NCBI GenBank assembly: GCA_965219875.1
Contig: CBDCOW010000001.1
Location: 558,001 to 622,000, forward strand
Source of the DNA: DAOUKH01 sp965219875
GTDB taxonomy: Bacteria; Chloroflexota; Dehalococcoidia; SHYB01
Reading direction: 5' to 3'
Length of the DNA stretch: 64,000 nucleotides
Shown: one piece after another, positions 42,801 to 50,415 of the stretch
How positions within the stretch are numbered: the first letter of the stretch is position 1
Layout: every line of letters begins with the position of its first letter
The notes under the pieces: model-generated
The model's input: only the letters and a program-made list of their open reading frames with translations
What the model was told of the DNA's origin: nothing
The model's database searches: none
Position numbers and translations under genes: made by a program

Positions 42801-43095
42801 GCCCGTGGGTGTCCCAGCCGCCCTTGCGGGGCGCGTGGAAGCCGCGCATCGCCTTGTAGCGCGGGAAGATGTCCTTGAACGCGCGTGAAAGCGCGTGATG
42901 AATCCCGGGCCGGCCGTTGGCGGTGGGTGGGCCCTCGAACAGGATGAAGCGAGGGCGCCCCTCCCGCTGCTCGACGCTCTTGCGGAAGACATCCTCGCGC
43001 TTCCAGAAGTCGAGGATAAGCCCCTCGATTTCGGGAAAGCTTACCCGGCTCGACACCGGACGGAACCGGGCCGTCCCAGTCGTTTGCTCTGCCAT
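39808..43095 (-). CDS. ileS: Isoleucyl-tRNA synthetase, type 2 (eukaryote-like)
   Basis: A 1095-residue class I synthetase that charges tRNA-Ile. The HIGH-type motif is PPTANGRPGIHHALSR (about residues 56-71) and KMSKS lies at 646-650. The segment GWDTHGLPVELEVEKELGI is the type 2 pattern rather than WDCHGLPIE of ordinary bacterial IleRS. The editing domain and C-terminal anticodon domains are complete. The ATG at 43095 is used; an earlier frame extension runs into non-conserved sequence. It follows jag by 31 bp and ends the rpmH-to-ileS gene string. Confidence 0.95.
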   Translation of the reverse strand: MAEQTTGTARFRPVSSRVSFPEIEGLILDFWKREDVFRKSVEQREGRPRFILFEGPPTANGRPGIHHALSRAFKDIFPRYKAMRGFHAPRKGGWDTHGLPVELEVEKELGITSKQEIEEFGVEEFNRRCRESVFRYVKDWEELTERLGFWIDLDTAYVPYENDYIETAWWTVKRLWDHGLVYQGRRVAPHCPRCGTTLSSHEVALGYKDDTPDPSIYVKFELLTETAPEALRERLDGDPAYLLAWTTTPWTLPGNSGLCVAPGEEYVLARLEGSGERVILAAPLAASALTEPFVEEARVRGAELAGACYRPLFDPVSRGVDVFEFEGGGSAAVRRAAPPADLSYPVVTADFVSMDDGAGIVHTAPPFGEDDYQAGMKNDLYFVQPVTLGGEFVEGYPWSGKFVKNADNAIIEDLKARGLLYRRETVKHTYPFCWRCDSPLLYYAKSSWYLRTTSVRERLLSANEEINWRPEHIKHGRFGEWLRGNVDWAISRERFWGTPWPVWRCGGCGETEAIGGLDEVRSKPGVRGADEGVDLHRPYVDRITFDCGACGGEMRRVPEVMDVWFDSGIMPFAQWHYPFENKELIDGGSWYPADYICEGVDQTRGWFYSLHAAAALLEAATERDIEAPSYRNVISLGHILDEKGEKMSKSKGNVVVPAEVIDAHGADALRWYLYTAAPAGNSRRFSVDLVAESVRTFLLTLWNTYSFFVTYANIDGFDPASPPPPVSERPELDRWVLSKLQSLTADVTGALDDFDATGGARAIQGFVDDLSNWYVRRSRRRFWKSENDADKDAAYHTLYQCLETVTRLLAPFTPFVAEEMYQNLVRGARPDAPPSVHLTDYPEADVSLIDDELAAANDLVIRIVRLGRAARAKSRTKVRQPLEAAVVAARGDAARAALDRLGHHAREELNVKEVRFADESDLVSYEVKGNPASLGPKMGKEMGRVMGAIAQADAADLTRRARAGDAIEVAGHVLDRDDLDLRVNDREGFSTAGDHALMVAVTTEITPTLAEEGLARELAHRIQNLRRAAGFDIADRIVTYYQGSDEVATVFEAQGAYIAAETLSERIKRAAPPAGAHAETQTVEGREVTLGVAKA

Positions 43096-43126
43096 TCCTG
43101 ACTCCGCGGTCTTCGGGGCCGGCGCG

Positions 43127-43828
43127 CTAGTCCATCGGGTCGAGGACCCGGTCGCGCGGGGCACGGCGGCGGCCCCCGCCTCCTCCCCGCTTGGGCACGA
43201 TGGTCACCTTCCGCGCATCGCCCTCACCGACGCTCTCAGTGCTGACGCGGGGATGTTTGGACAGCGCTAGGTGCACGATGCGGCGCTCCCGGGCGGGCAT
43301 CGGCTCCATCGAGAACGTGCGCCCCGTGGAGGCTACCCGCTCCGCGAGCCGGGCCCCCATGGCACGCAGCGTCTCGTAGCGCCGCTCGCGGTAGCCCTCG
43401 ATGTCGATGGTGGCGTTGACCCGCGTCTTCACCTTCCGGCTCATCAGAGAGTTGAGCATGAGCTGGAGGGCGTTCAGCGTTTCGCCGCGCCGCCCGATCA
43501 GCAGGCCAGCGTCCTCGCCGTCGATGGTGAACGCCGGGCCCGGGGTCTCGCCCTCCTCCATCTTGGGAGGCGTTTGGGGCAGGTCCACCGTCGCCTGCAC
43601 TCCCATCCCCCGCAACAGAGTCTCTAACGTCTCCTTGGAGAGATCGACGACGTCTCCGTGGAGAAGTTCGACCCGGACCTTCGCCTCCGCCGAACCGATG
43701 CCAAGAATACCGCCGCGGCCTTCATCGAGGACGTCGACCTCCACGTCGTCGCGATCCACGCCGAGTTGATCGAGTGCTTTTTGGACGGCCTCCTCGACGG
43801 TCTTGCCCGTCGTTTCGATTCCCGCCAT
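43127..43828 (-). CDS. jag: Jag/KhpB RNA-binding protein
   Basis: A 233-residue protein with the three Jag parts: Jag_N (residues 1-50, ETTGKTVEEAVQKALDQLGV, EGRGGILGIGSAEAKV), a KH domain (about 85-150, GEDAGLLIGRRGETLNALQ) and R3H (about 155-215, PMPARERRIVHLALSKHP). KhpB binds RNA and affects cell division and elongation in Gram-positives. The ATG at 43828 has AAAGGAG before it. It overlaps the yidC 3' end by 107 bases in another frame. An R/G-rich tail follows the R3H. Confidence 0.92.
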   Translation of the reverse strand: MAGIETTGKTVEEAVQKALDQLGVDRDDVEVDVLDEGRGGILGIGSAEAKVRVELLHGDVVDLSKETLETLLRGMGVQATVDLPQTPPKMEEGETPGPAFTIDGEDAGLLIGRRGETLNALQLMLNSLMSRKVKTRVNATIDIEGYRERRYETLRAMGARLAERVASTGRTFSMEPMPARERRIVHLALSKHPRVSTESVGEGDARKVTIVPKRGGGGGRRRAPRDRVLDPMD

Positions 43829-44807
43829 CTTGCACACTCCTTTCCGCCGACGCCGGTCTCGCGGGCGGGGCGCTCTCCTCGGATCCCTCTTCCGGGTCCG
43901 GAGCGCCCGCCTCCACCTGAGGTCCGGCGGCGGGTTGCGTTCCTAAGAAGACCTTCTTCAAGAATCCTCCGACACCCTCCCCGCCGTCCGCGGACGCCTC
44001 GCCCGCTCGGACGACGGTACCCTCGACGGCGGGCGCCGGCGCAGGTGCGGGCGAAGTCGCCGGCGCGAGGCCGCCGAGGCCCCCCATCGTGCGGATCTGA
44101 AGCACAAGGCTAACCAAGTTCGAGGCGATCCAGTAGACGGCCAGGCCGGCGGGGAAGCTCAGGGTGAAGAAGCCGAGCATGATCGGCATCATCCATTGCA
44201 GCATGCGCTGGGTGGACTGCTGTTGCGGGTCGACGGTGGGAGTCGTGGTGGCCTTCTGCACGAGCCACGTGCTCCCTCCCACCACCAGGGGCAGGATGAA
44301 AGCGTAGCCCGACGGGTTCGCCGAGACCAGTGCTCCCAAGTCCATCCCGAGAAATGCTTGCTCGATCGGCGCCGCTCCGTTGCCGAAGGGCAGGCCCGCG
44401 TAGAGGTTCTGCGACAGGTTGACAAGGCTCTCCGGCGTGTCGGCCAGCACGTTGCGCAAGGCATAGAACAGCGCAATGAAGATGGGCAGTTGGAGGAAGA
44501 TTGGGCCCAGGCAGCCGAGCGGGTTGACGCCGGCTTCCTTGAACAACTTCATCTGCTCGCGCTGCAGGCGCGTCTTGTCGTTCTTGTACCGCTCCTGCAT
44601 CTCCTTCATCTTCGGCTGGAGCTGCGTCATTGCCCGCGTCGAACGCAGTTGCTTGATCGTGAGCGGATACAGAATGAGCCGTGTGATCAGCGTAATCGCC
44701 AGGATCGAGAGGCCGAGGTTGCCGAAGAGTAGCCCGTAGAACAAGACAAGGCCGTTCATCAACGGCCTGACCAGGCCTTCGTTCCATATGAAGCTGAAGA
44801 TTTCCAC
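43722..44807 (-). CDS. yidC: Membrane protein insertase YidC/Oxa1
   Basis: A 361-residue insertase without the large periplasmic domain of proteobacterial YidC, so the Gram-positive/Chloroflexota type. The groove Arg is Arg43 in AITLITRLILYPL. Then come the coiled cytoplasmic pair (KMKEMQERYKNDKTRLQ), KEAGVNPLGCLGPIFLQLPIF, and later helices with FILPLVVGGSTWL. After residue about 240 there is a Pro/Ala/Glu linker and an Arg-rich tail, suitable for ribosome binding. This tail is encoded across the jag start. It lies 5 bp after the BamB-like gene. Confidence 0.94.
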   Translation of the reverse strand: MEIFSFIWNEGLVRPLMNGLVLFYGLLFGNLGLSILAITLITRLILYPLTIKQLRSTRAMTQLQPKMKEMQERYKNDKTRLQREQMKLFKEAGVNPLGCLGPIFLQLPIFIALFYALRNVLADTPESLVNLSQNLYAGLPFGNGAAPIEQAFLGMDLGALVSANPSGYAFILPLVVGGSTWLVQKATTTPTVDPQQQSTQRMLQWMMPIMLGFFTLSFPAGLAVYWIASNLVSLVLQIRTMGGLGGLAPATSPAPAPAPAVEGTVVRAGEASADGGEGVGGFLKKVFLGTQPAAGPQVEAGAPDPEEGSEESAPPARPASAERSVQDGGNRNDGQDRRGGRPKSTRSTRRGSRRRGGRRPR

Positions 44808-44812
44808 GTCGG

Positions 44813-46027
44813 CTATTGCTCCCGGTCCAAGTCGAACCGGTGGAGGCGTTGATCATCGTCGCGCACGTAGAGCGCGCCCTCCGCCACCACGAGGTCGGCC
44901 AGCACGCGCTTCCCGATCGCCGGAATCCTCGGCGAGACGAAGTTCCCACTCTCCATATCCACGGTGGTGATCTGTCCGTTGCGCGCCGCGATGAAGAGCT
45001 TGTCCTCGTACACCGCCGCTTTCGACCGCACCGGCGCCGCGAGCTCGATGCGCCACTTCACCGAGAGGTCGGCGGCGTCGAGCGCGTAGAACATCCCGCC
45101 CAAGTCCCCCACGAAGATCGTCCCGTCTACATGGAGCGCGTCGTTCCAGAACCAGCCGCGCCCCTCGAAGGCATGCTTCATCCGGCCCGTATGCCGGTCT
45201 ATCGCATAGAACGTGTTGTCGAACGCGCCGATGTAGACCGTGTCGCCCACCACCAGCGGCGTCGACACGAACGCCCCCTCCGCCTCGTCAAATCGCCAGC
45301 GAAGTTCGCCGTTCTCCGCGTCGAGCGCGTACACCGACTGGTCCATGCCGCCGATGTAGACCGCGCCGTCGGCTACAGCAGGCCCAGACCAGAAGCGCTC
45401 GGCGTCCGTAACGCTCTTCCAGATCTCGGCTCCGTCGTCCAGGCGCACCGCGTAGACATAGCCCTCCTCGTCGGCTACGAAGACGCGGCCGCCCTCAGCG
45501 TCCGCCGTGGCGAAGATCCGGCCCTCGTCGACTTCAAAGTCGGCGCCATGGGGCCGAGTCCGGAACCGCCACTCCTCGGCTAGGTCCTCGCGGGAGAGGG
45601 CATAAAGGTTGCCGTTCAGGCCGCCGATGATCACGCGATCATCCACGATCAAAGGCGAGGCGTAGAAGCCGAGACTGTTCTCGCCTTCATCGTCGATGGC
45701 CTGAAAAAGCTCCTTGAACGCCTGCCGATGCTCTGGCGCGTCCGGCTTGTCCAAGTCGACCGGCTGCGCTCCCGTTCGGAAACCATTGTCGAGCCGGGCC
45801 GCCTCAAAGGAGAGGACTTGCCCATCACGGTTCCCCACGTAGAGCGTACCGTCCAACACGATGGGGACCGACCAGCCTTTCTCACTGGCGAGGCCCCCGC
45901 CCGCGCAAGCGGAGACAAGGAACAGGGTGACCAACGCCAAGGCCGCGAACCCCAAGACTCGCGGTCGGCGTCCCCCATCGCGCGGGCCTTGAAGCGCCGC
46001 CCGCGCGGCAGCGCGCAGTTTGGTCAT
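44813..46027 (-). CDS. PQQ-repeat beta-propeller lipoprotein (BamB-like)
   Basis: A 404-residue secreted lipoprotein. The signal peptide ends in a lipobox (LVSAC, Cys41). The rest is a chain of PQQ-like blades such as VPIVLDGTLYVGNRDGQVLSFE, GPAVADGAVYIGGMDQSVYALDAENGELRW, and TPLVVGDTVYIGAFDNTFYAIDRHTG. The fold resembles BamB, but it sits here between yidD and yidC, so a role in membrane protein insertion or cell-surface assembly is suggested by context only. Confidence 0.85.
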   Translation of the reverse strand: MTKLRAAARAALQGPRDGGRRPRVLGFAALALVTLFLVSACAGGGLASEKGWSVPIVLDGTLYVGNRDGQVLSFEAARLDNGFRTGAQPVDLDKPDAPEHRQAFKELFQAIDDEGENSLGFYASPLIVDDRVIIGGLNGNLYALSREDLAEEWRFRTRPHGADFEVDEGRIFATADAEGGRVFVADEEGYVYAVRLDDGAEIWKSVTDAERFWSGPAVADGAVYIGGMDQSVYALDAENGELRWRFDEAEGAFVSTPLVVGDTVYIGAFDNTFYAIDRHTGRMKHAFEGRGWFWNDALHVDGTIFVGDLGGMFYALDAADLSVKWRIELAAPVRSKAAVYEDKLFIAARNGQITTVDMESGNFVSPRIPAIGKRVLADLVVAEGALYVRDDDQRLHRFDLDREQ

Positions 46028-46066
46028 CAGCGTGGCAACGAAATCAGAATAGCAATCACTCGTAGC

Positions 46067-46276
46067 TCAGGGCACGGGGTCCGACCCGGCGCCCCCCCAA
46101 GGAGCGCAGCGGGCAAGGCGCCGCACCGTCAGCCAGCCTCCTCGAACAAAGCCGTGGCGCGTAATCGCCTCCTCCCCGTAGTGCGAACACGTAGGAGAGT
46201 AGCGGCACGCGCCCGGATAGTAGGGCGAAAGGGCGGCGCGGTAGAACTTGATGCCCAGGAGCGCAATCGACTTCAT
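46067..46276 (-). CDS. yidD: Membrane protein insertion efficiency factor YidD
   Basis: A 69-residue protein with the family core IKFYRAALSPYYPGACRYSPTCSHYGEEAI and the following HG...GGWLTVRRLARCAPWG. Both Cys-containing motifs are present. YidD assists YidC. It overlaps rnpA by four bases (46273-46276). Confidence 0.93.
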   Translation of the reverse strand: MKSIALLGIKFYRAALSPYYPGACRYSPTCSHYGEEAITRHGFVRGGWLTVRRLARCAPWGGAGSDPVP

Positions 46277-46626
46277 ATTGTGTCTCTGCGCGGACCCGGC
46301 TCATACAGCCTGCCGCGCTTCAGGAGATGCTTCGCGGCGGCCTCGATTGCCTGAAAGGTGGCGCCGGCGGCGGCCGGACGCGCAATGAAGACGAGGTCCC
46401 ACCCCTTGGCAACCGGCGCGCGCCGCGCGATCTCTCTCAAGCGGCGCTTGACCCGATTCCTTACGACCGCCTTTCCCACGCGGCGGCTTACCAGAAAGCC
46501 GAAGCGGCTAAACTCTGTTTCGTTCGCGAGAGCCCGTAGTGTAAGGAGAGGCCCCGACCATCCGCGCCCTTGTCGGCGCACCCTCGCGTAGTCCGAGCCC
46601 TTTCTGAGCCGCGCCTCTTTGCGCAT
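46273..46626 (-). CDS. rnpA: Ribonuclease P protein component
   Basis: A 117-residue basic protein. The core FGFLVSRRVGKAVVRNRVKRRLREI is the universal RnpA motif with its RNR signature. It binds RNase P RNA to help trim pre-tRNA 5' ends. It begins 11 bp after the rpmH stop, the usual arrangement. No RNase P RNA gene was found in this window. Confidence 0.95.
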   Translation of the reverse strand: MRKEARLRKGSDYARVRRQGRGWSGPLLTLRALANETEFSRFGFLVSRRVGKAVVRNRVKRRLREIARRAPVAKGWDLVFIARPAAAGATFQAIEAAAKHLLKRGRLYEPGPRRDTI

Positions 46627-46637
46627 GCGGCTCCACG

Positions 46638-46775
46638 CTACACGGTCAGGCGCTCTCGGCCCTTCAGCCGACGCCGTTTCAGCACCTCACGGCCGTGTCG
46701 GTCACTCATCCGAGCCCGGAACCCGTGCACGCGCTTTCTTCGGCGCGCCTTGGGTTGATACGTTCGTTTTGGCAT
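46638..46775 (-). CDS. rpmH: Ribosomal protein L34
   Basis: A 45-codon gene. It begins MPKRTYQPKARRRKRVHGF, continues RARMSDRHGREVLKRRRLKG and ends ERLTV, the complete L34 pattern. It heads the rpmH-rnpA-yidD order typical of bacteria. dnaA, usually near it, is not in the window; the methionine-salvage operon is upstream instead. Confidence 0.95.
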   Translation of the reverse strand: MPKRTYQPKARRRKRVHGFRARMSDRHGREVLKRRRLKGRERLTV

Positions 46776-46801
46776 AGAAGATTCCCTGGTAGAACCGACC
46801 C

Positions 46802-46831
46802 ATTATAGGTTCAGCCCACCCCTAGGGGCAA
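46802..46831 (-). promoter_or_regulatory. Promoter of the rpmH operon
   Basis: On the minus strand TTGCCC (46831-46826), an 18-bp spacer and TATAAT (46807-46802), 27 bp before the rpmH ATG. It is a strong match between the mtnB stop and rpmH. Confidence 0.65.
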
Positions 46832-46834
46832 GCC

Positions 46835-47524
46835 TCATGGCTGCGACCGGCCCGTGCGCTCCCCCCACAGGATATCGCAGATGAACTCGGCGGCTTCAAG
46901 CCGGTTGCGGGCCTGCTCGATACTCTCGCCCCAGACCGTAAGACCGTGGCCGGCGACGAGAAGGGCCGGGAGGGGCGCGTCGGAGGCGTCGAGGAGAACC
47001 CCCACATCCTCGGCGAGGGCCTCCATGTCGGAGCGGTTGGCGAGCACGGGAATCTCGGCGCGGAGGACGCAGTCCTTCCAAGAGACGCCCAGTCCCTTTA
47101 GCATCTCCAACCCCTCGGCCACGACCGGGCGGAGCTCGCCGCCACCAGCCGCCGCCCGCGACAGCGCCGTCGACGCCACGGTGTGGACGTGAAAGACCGC
47201 CCCGGCCTCCGGCAGCCGTTCGTAGATCGTCCGGTGGATCGCCGCCTCCGCCGAAGGACCGCGGCGCGGCGCGCCCAACGCGGGCAGCAGGAAGCGGCTC
47301 TCTTCAGGAATCACTGCGATGTCGGCGTAGCCCAGCGCCCCCTTACTCGCGCCGCTGCCCGTGATAGCGACCACCGGCTCGCCCTCCGCCACGGGGCCGG
47401 AGTCGAGGCGCGCCGACAGATTCCCCGACGTGCCCAGCATCCAGCCCCGTTCGTAGAACGACCGCGCCGCCGCGATTAGTTCGTCGATGGCGGCCATGGC
47501 CTCGGAGGCGTCGGCGGGCGTCAT
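46835..47524 (-). CDS. mtnB: Methylthioribulose-1-phosphate dehydratase
   Basis: A 229-residue class II aldolase-fold enzyme. The zinc histidines are in FHVHTVAS (about residue 115) and AGHGLTVWG (about 197). LGTSGNLSARL and ITGSGASKGAL are typical of MtnB. It dehydrates 5-methylthioribulose-1-phosphate in methionine salvage. The assignment to MtnB rather than a general aldolase rests on the adjacent mtnX, mtnW and mtnD, with overlaps of 4 and 10 bp. It is the last gene of that operon. Confidence 0.88.
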   Translation of the reverse strand: MTPADASEAMAAIDELIAAARSFYERGWMLGTSGNLSARLDSGPVAEGEPVVAITGSGASKGALGYADIAVIPEESRFLLPALGAPRRGPSAEAAIHRTIYERLPEAGAVFHVHTVASTALSRAAAGGGELRPVVAEGLEMLKGLGVSWKDCVLRAEIPVLANRSDMEALAEDVGVLLDASDAPLPALLVAGHGLTVWGESIEQARNRLEAAEFICDILWGERTGRSQP

Positions 47525-48237
47525 GGCGGGCCCTCACCCAGAGGGGGCGTCGTGGCCGGAAACGTGTAGGAGTCGCGCAGCGTGTCACGGACGTCCAGCA
47601 GCGTGTCGAACGCATGATAAGGAAGCCCGCGCTCGCGCATGATCGCGGCGAGCCGGTCGCGGGCGAAGACGGCGTCGGCGGCCAGCGCCCCGTGCTCGTC
47701 GGTGATGCTGTCGCCGACGACGATGCGGAAGGTGTCCTGGAAGCCCTCCATCGCCTTGGCCTTGCACAGCGCGCACGTCTCGCAGGCCATGTCAGTACGG
47801 GCGCGGATGACCTCGCCGGACAAGTCCGCCGGAATCGAGACGATGCGCGAGATGAGCCCGCGGTAGGGCTCTAGGACCGGCTCGACGAAGAAGTCGAGGG
47901 CGCCGGTCGTGACGGTGAACTCGATCGAGGCGGCGCGGCAGTAGCGCAGCAGATCGTCGAACCCCGGCCGGAAGCGGACGATGCGCTTGGCGAAGGCGGC
48001 GATCTCCGGCGCGCGGCTCGCGGGGATCCGGGCGAAGACTTCGGGTACCCCTTGAAGCAAACTCTTCCGCCCCGCCAGCATGGCCTCGACGTCGCGCTCC
48101 CAGCCCGGCGGCGCGAACGCGCGCCACACCTCGACGATCACTTCGTCCATCGTGATCGTGCCGTCGAAGTCGCAGAAGACCACGGGCCGCCGCTCGACGA
48201 CCCGAACGTTCCCTGCGTCTGCGGGGCTTATGCCCAT
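47521..48237 (-). CDS. mtnX: HK-MTPenyl-1-P phosphatase MtnX (HAD family)
   Basis: A 238-residue HAD phosphatase. Motif I is VVFCDFDGTITMDEV (nucleophile Asp), motif II lies in VTTGALDFF and motif IV in VVGDSITDEHGALAADAVFAR. CETCALCKAKAM, between motifs II and IV, is a MtnX-like feature. It removes phosphate from the enolised intermediate after MtnW. It overlaps mtnB and mtnW. Confidence 0.86.
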   Translation of the reverse strand: MGISPADAGNVRVVERRPVVFCDFDGTITMDEVIVEVWRAFAPPGWERDVEAMLAGRKSLLQGVPEVFARIPASRAPEIAAFAKRIVRFRPGFDDLLRYCRAASIEFTVTTGALDFFVEPVLEPYRGLISRIVSIPADLSGEVIRARTDMACETCALCKAKAMEGFQDTFRIVVGDSITDEHGALAADAVFARDRLAAIMRERGLPYHAFDTLLDVRDTLRDSYTFPATTPPLGEGPP

Positions 48238-49430
48238 AGCTTCAGAGCCGCGGCAAGCTCGGGCGTATCGGCGCTGCTGGGGTCAGCCCCTTCGAGTGCG
48301 AGTTCGATGGACTGGCGAAAGGCCACCGCCCCGGCGCGGCTGCCCATAGGGTGGCCGTGGACCCCGCCGCCGGCGTTGATCACCACGTCCCGCCCATAGT
48401 CGGCGACAATGCGGGGAGTCAGGCCGGGGTGAATCCCCGCGGAGGGGCCGGGAAACGCCGCCGCCACGCCCGGCATGGGGCGGGTGAGACGGTCGCGGAT
48501 CGCCTCCGTCTCATCGTGCCGCAGCGCGACCGTGCCATAGCTGGAAGGGAAGAGCACCACGTCGGCGCCCGCGGCGCGCATCAGCGTGCCAAGGATGACG
48601 TGGTAGGCGATGCCGTGGCGCGGCGCGCCGCCGAGCGCGCCCGACACCGCGGGATGGGCCACGATGGGCACGCCGACCTCTGGGTCCCGGGCCAGCGCCT
48701 CCAACGTCCCGTACCCGTAGGCCAGCACGTTGAGCAGGAAGCACGACGCGCCCCGTCGTGCCAGGTCGCGGGCGCGCTCGACGATCTCACCGGCGCGTGC
48801 GGTCAAGTTGACCGCGTAGAGCGTCTTGTGCCCCGTCGCCGACTCGACGGCGCTGGCCGCTTCCAGGCAGCGCTCCAGCCGGCGCTCGGTGGGGCAGCTC
48901 TCCAGATCGGGCAGGATCTCGTCGTCCTTCACCACGTCGGCGCCGCCCTCCGCCTGCTCTCGGAACATGGCGGCGAGGTCGTCGGGCGTGAGCCCCACGC
49001 AGGGCTTGAAGATCGACATCACCAGCGGACGGTCCGCGACGCCTAGCAGCCGGCGCAGTCCTTCGACCCCGAACCGCGGGCCGGGCAGGCCGACCATGAA
49101 CTCCGGCGGCAGCTCGAGGTCCGCCAGCCGTATCGCGCCGTCCATGCTGACCTTGCCGAAGACCATCACCAGCAGCGTCGCCACGTCGCCCTCAGTATTC
49201 TCGGGAGGATAGCCGATGGTGACCTCGGCGGTGTGCACGCCGTCATGGACGGCGGCCTCGCCCGCGTCGAGCACGCGCCCCCGGTGGCGTTCCAGTCGCT
49301 CCAGCCCGCCGCGCTCCGTCGGCGTCCACGTATCGGTCGTCTGCCCCAAGGCAATCCCCAACGCCTTCTTCTCGGCGTCAAAAGGCTCGGGCGACGAGAC
49401 GATGTAGGTCGCGCGGATGAGATCGGCCAT
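48228..49430 (-). CDS. mtnW: RuBisCO-like protein, DK-MTP-1-P enolase MtnW
   Basis: A 400-residue RuBisCO-like protein. Active-site remnants are clear: FKPCVGL with Lys142, and ADVVKDDEIL with Lys168 (the lysine carbamylated in RuBisCO), Asp170 and Glu171 as metal ligands. Then come INAGGGVHGHPMGSRAG and HPAVSGAL. In methionine salvage the protein enolises 2,3-diketo-5-methylthiopentyl-1-phosphate and does not fix CO2. Flanking mtnX and mtnD support this role. Subgroup placement by tree has not been done. Confidence 0.88.
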   Translation of the reverse strand: MADLIRATYIVSSPEPFDAEKKALGIALGQTTDTWTPTERGGLERLERHRGRVLDAGEAAVHDGVHTAEVTIGYPPENTEGDVATLLVMVFGKVSMDGAIRLADLELPPEFMVGLPGPRFGVEGLRRLLGVADRPLVMSIFKPCVGLTPDDLAAMFREQAEGGADVVKDDEILPDLESCPTERRLERCLEAASAVESATGHKTLYAVNLTARAGEIVERARDLARRGASCFLLNVLAYGYGTLEALARDPEVGVPIVAHPAVSGALGGAPRHGIAYHVILGTLMRAAGADVVLFPSSYGTVALRHDETEAIRDRLTRPMPGVAAAFPGPSAGIHPGLTPRIVADYGRDVVINAGGGVHGHPMGSRAGAVAFRQSIELALEGADPSSADTPELAAALKLWA

Positions 49431-49470
49431 GATGCTTCACGTCAGAGGCGGAACGAAGAGCGCGGTGCGG

Positions 49471-49980
49471 CTAGGACTCGCGGTAGTGAGGCGCCCAGCC
49501 CGCGGTGTCTTTGAACAAACGGATGGCCTTAACGTGGCGGGCATCGGTGAGCGTGAACCAGTGGTACGTCCCCGCGGGGACGATGATGTAGTCGCCCGCC
49601 GACACGGTGACGGCGAAAGGGTCGCCGTCCTCCGGCTCGAAGCCGAAGACGCCCTCGCCGGCGAAGATGTAGCGCACCTCGTCATCGTCGTGGTAGTGCG
49701 CCTTGTCGAACTTCGCCAGCATCTCGTCAAGGCCGGGCGTCTCGGGGCTCAGCACGACCATGTCGGCCATGATGTAGCCGCGGGCCTGGTTTTCGGACTC
49801 GAGGCGCGGGCGGAAGGCCGCCAGCACCGCCGCCTTCTCGTCGTCGGAGAGCGCAGGCTTGGCTTGGAGGGCGGCCACCTCGCCGGGGATGGGCCACGCG
49901 TCGTAGGGGATGCCGCGCGCTTGCAAGAAGTCGAGGGCCGCCCCGGAGCCGCCGCCAGGCGGCGCTTGGATCGCAACCAT
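49471..49980 (-). CDS. mtnD: Acireductone dioxygenase
   Basis: A 169-residue cupin enzyme. Metal ligands His95, His97 and Glu101 lie in KAHYHDDDEVRY and His140 in AGTYHWF. The spacing matches known ARD enzymes. It oxidises acireductone to the methionine precursor ketomethiobutyrate (Fe form). First gene of the mtnD-W-X-B operon. No SAM-riboswitch-like leader is seen between it and the tRNA-Met gene. Confidence 0.92.
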   Translation of the reverse strand: MVAIQAPPGGGSGAALDFLQARGIPYDAWPIPGEVAALQAKPALSDDEKAAVLAAFRPRLESENQARGYIMADMVVLSPETPGLDEMLAKFDKAHYHDDDEVRYIFAGEGVFGFEPEDGDPFAVTVSAGDYIIVPAGTYHWFTLTDARHVKAIRLFKDTAGWAPHYRES

Positions 49981-50056
49981 GTGAGCCTCCTCTACGCGCC
50001 CATTCTACCGCCTCCCGCTGCCCAGCGGGCCGTGGCGGCTCTCGAAGTCGTAGTGG

Positions 50057-50062
50057 TATAGT
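50057..50062 (+). promoter_or_regulatory. Putative -10 box TATAGT for the tRNA genes
   Basis: GTGGTATAGTGAC, 42 bp before the tRNA-Met(CAU). The -35 side is weak. Confidence 0.4.
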
Positions 50063-50103
50063 GACAGGAGCGCGGAGGGCGGCAGGCTATCCGCGCCCCG
50101 GTC

Positions 50104-50180
50104 GCCAACGTAGCTCAGCTGGTCAGAGCGGGCGCTTCATAAGCGCTAGGTCGCAGGTTCAAGTCCTGCCGTTGGCACCA
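50104..50180 (+). tRNA. tRNA with CAU anticodon, probably elongator Met
   Basis: A 77-nt cloverleaf: acceptor GCCAACG/CGTTGGC, D-arm GCTC..GAGC, anticodon stem GGCGC/GCGCT with loop TTCATAA (anticodon CAU), T-arm GCAGG..CCTGC, encoded ACCA. G1:C72 pairs, so it is not the initiator. tRNA-Ile2 (CAU with lysidine) cannot be excluded. The 26-nt segment 50145-50170 is repeated exactly at 53696-53721. Confidence 0.92.
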
Positions 50181-50247
50181 CAAAAAGTAAAGACATTGGC
50201 GCCGCGCCGCCGGCCCCGCCGCGGAACGGTCGCAACATTGAGCACGC

Positions 50248-50324
50248 GGGCGCTTAGCTCAGCCGGTTAGAGCGCATCCTTCACACGGATGAGGTCAGTG
50301 GTTCGAGTCCACTAGCGCCCACCA
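50248..50324 (+). tRNA. tRNA-Val(CAC)
   Basis: A 77-nt cloverleaf: GGGCGCT/AGCGCCC acceptor, GCTC..GAGC D-stem, CATCC/GGATG anticodon stem with loop TTCACAC (anticodon CAC), T-stem AGTGG..CCACT, encoded ACCA. It lies 67 bp after the CAU tRNA and may share its transcript. Confidence 0.93.
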
Positions 50325-50415
50325 TGACGCTCATGGCAGAGATGCGAGTGAGTGTGAGATGATTGAAGTCCAAGTGATGACCAGGTATTGCTGAGTCCAG
50401 GCGACAGGTAAATGC

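Noticed and set aside
46600..46840. Chromosome origin beside rpmH
   Set aside because: No dnaA gene and no cluster of DnaA boxes seen; only the rpmH promoter.
49981..50103. SAM or other riboswitch before mtnD
   Set aside because: The leader is short and lacks recognisable riboswitch core motifs.
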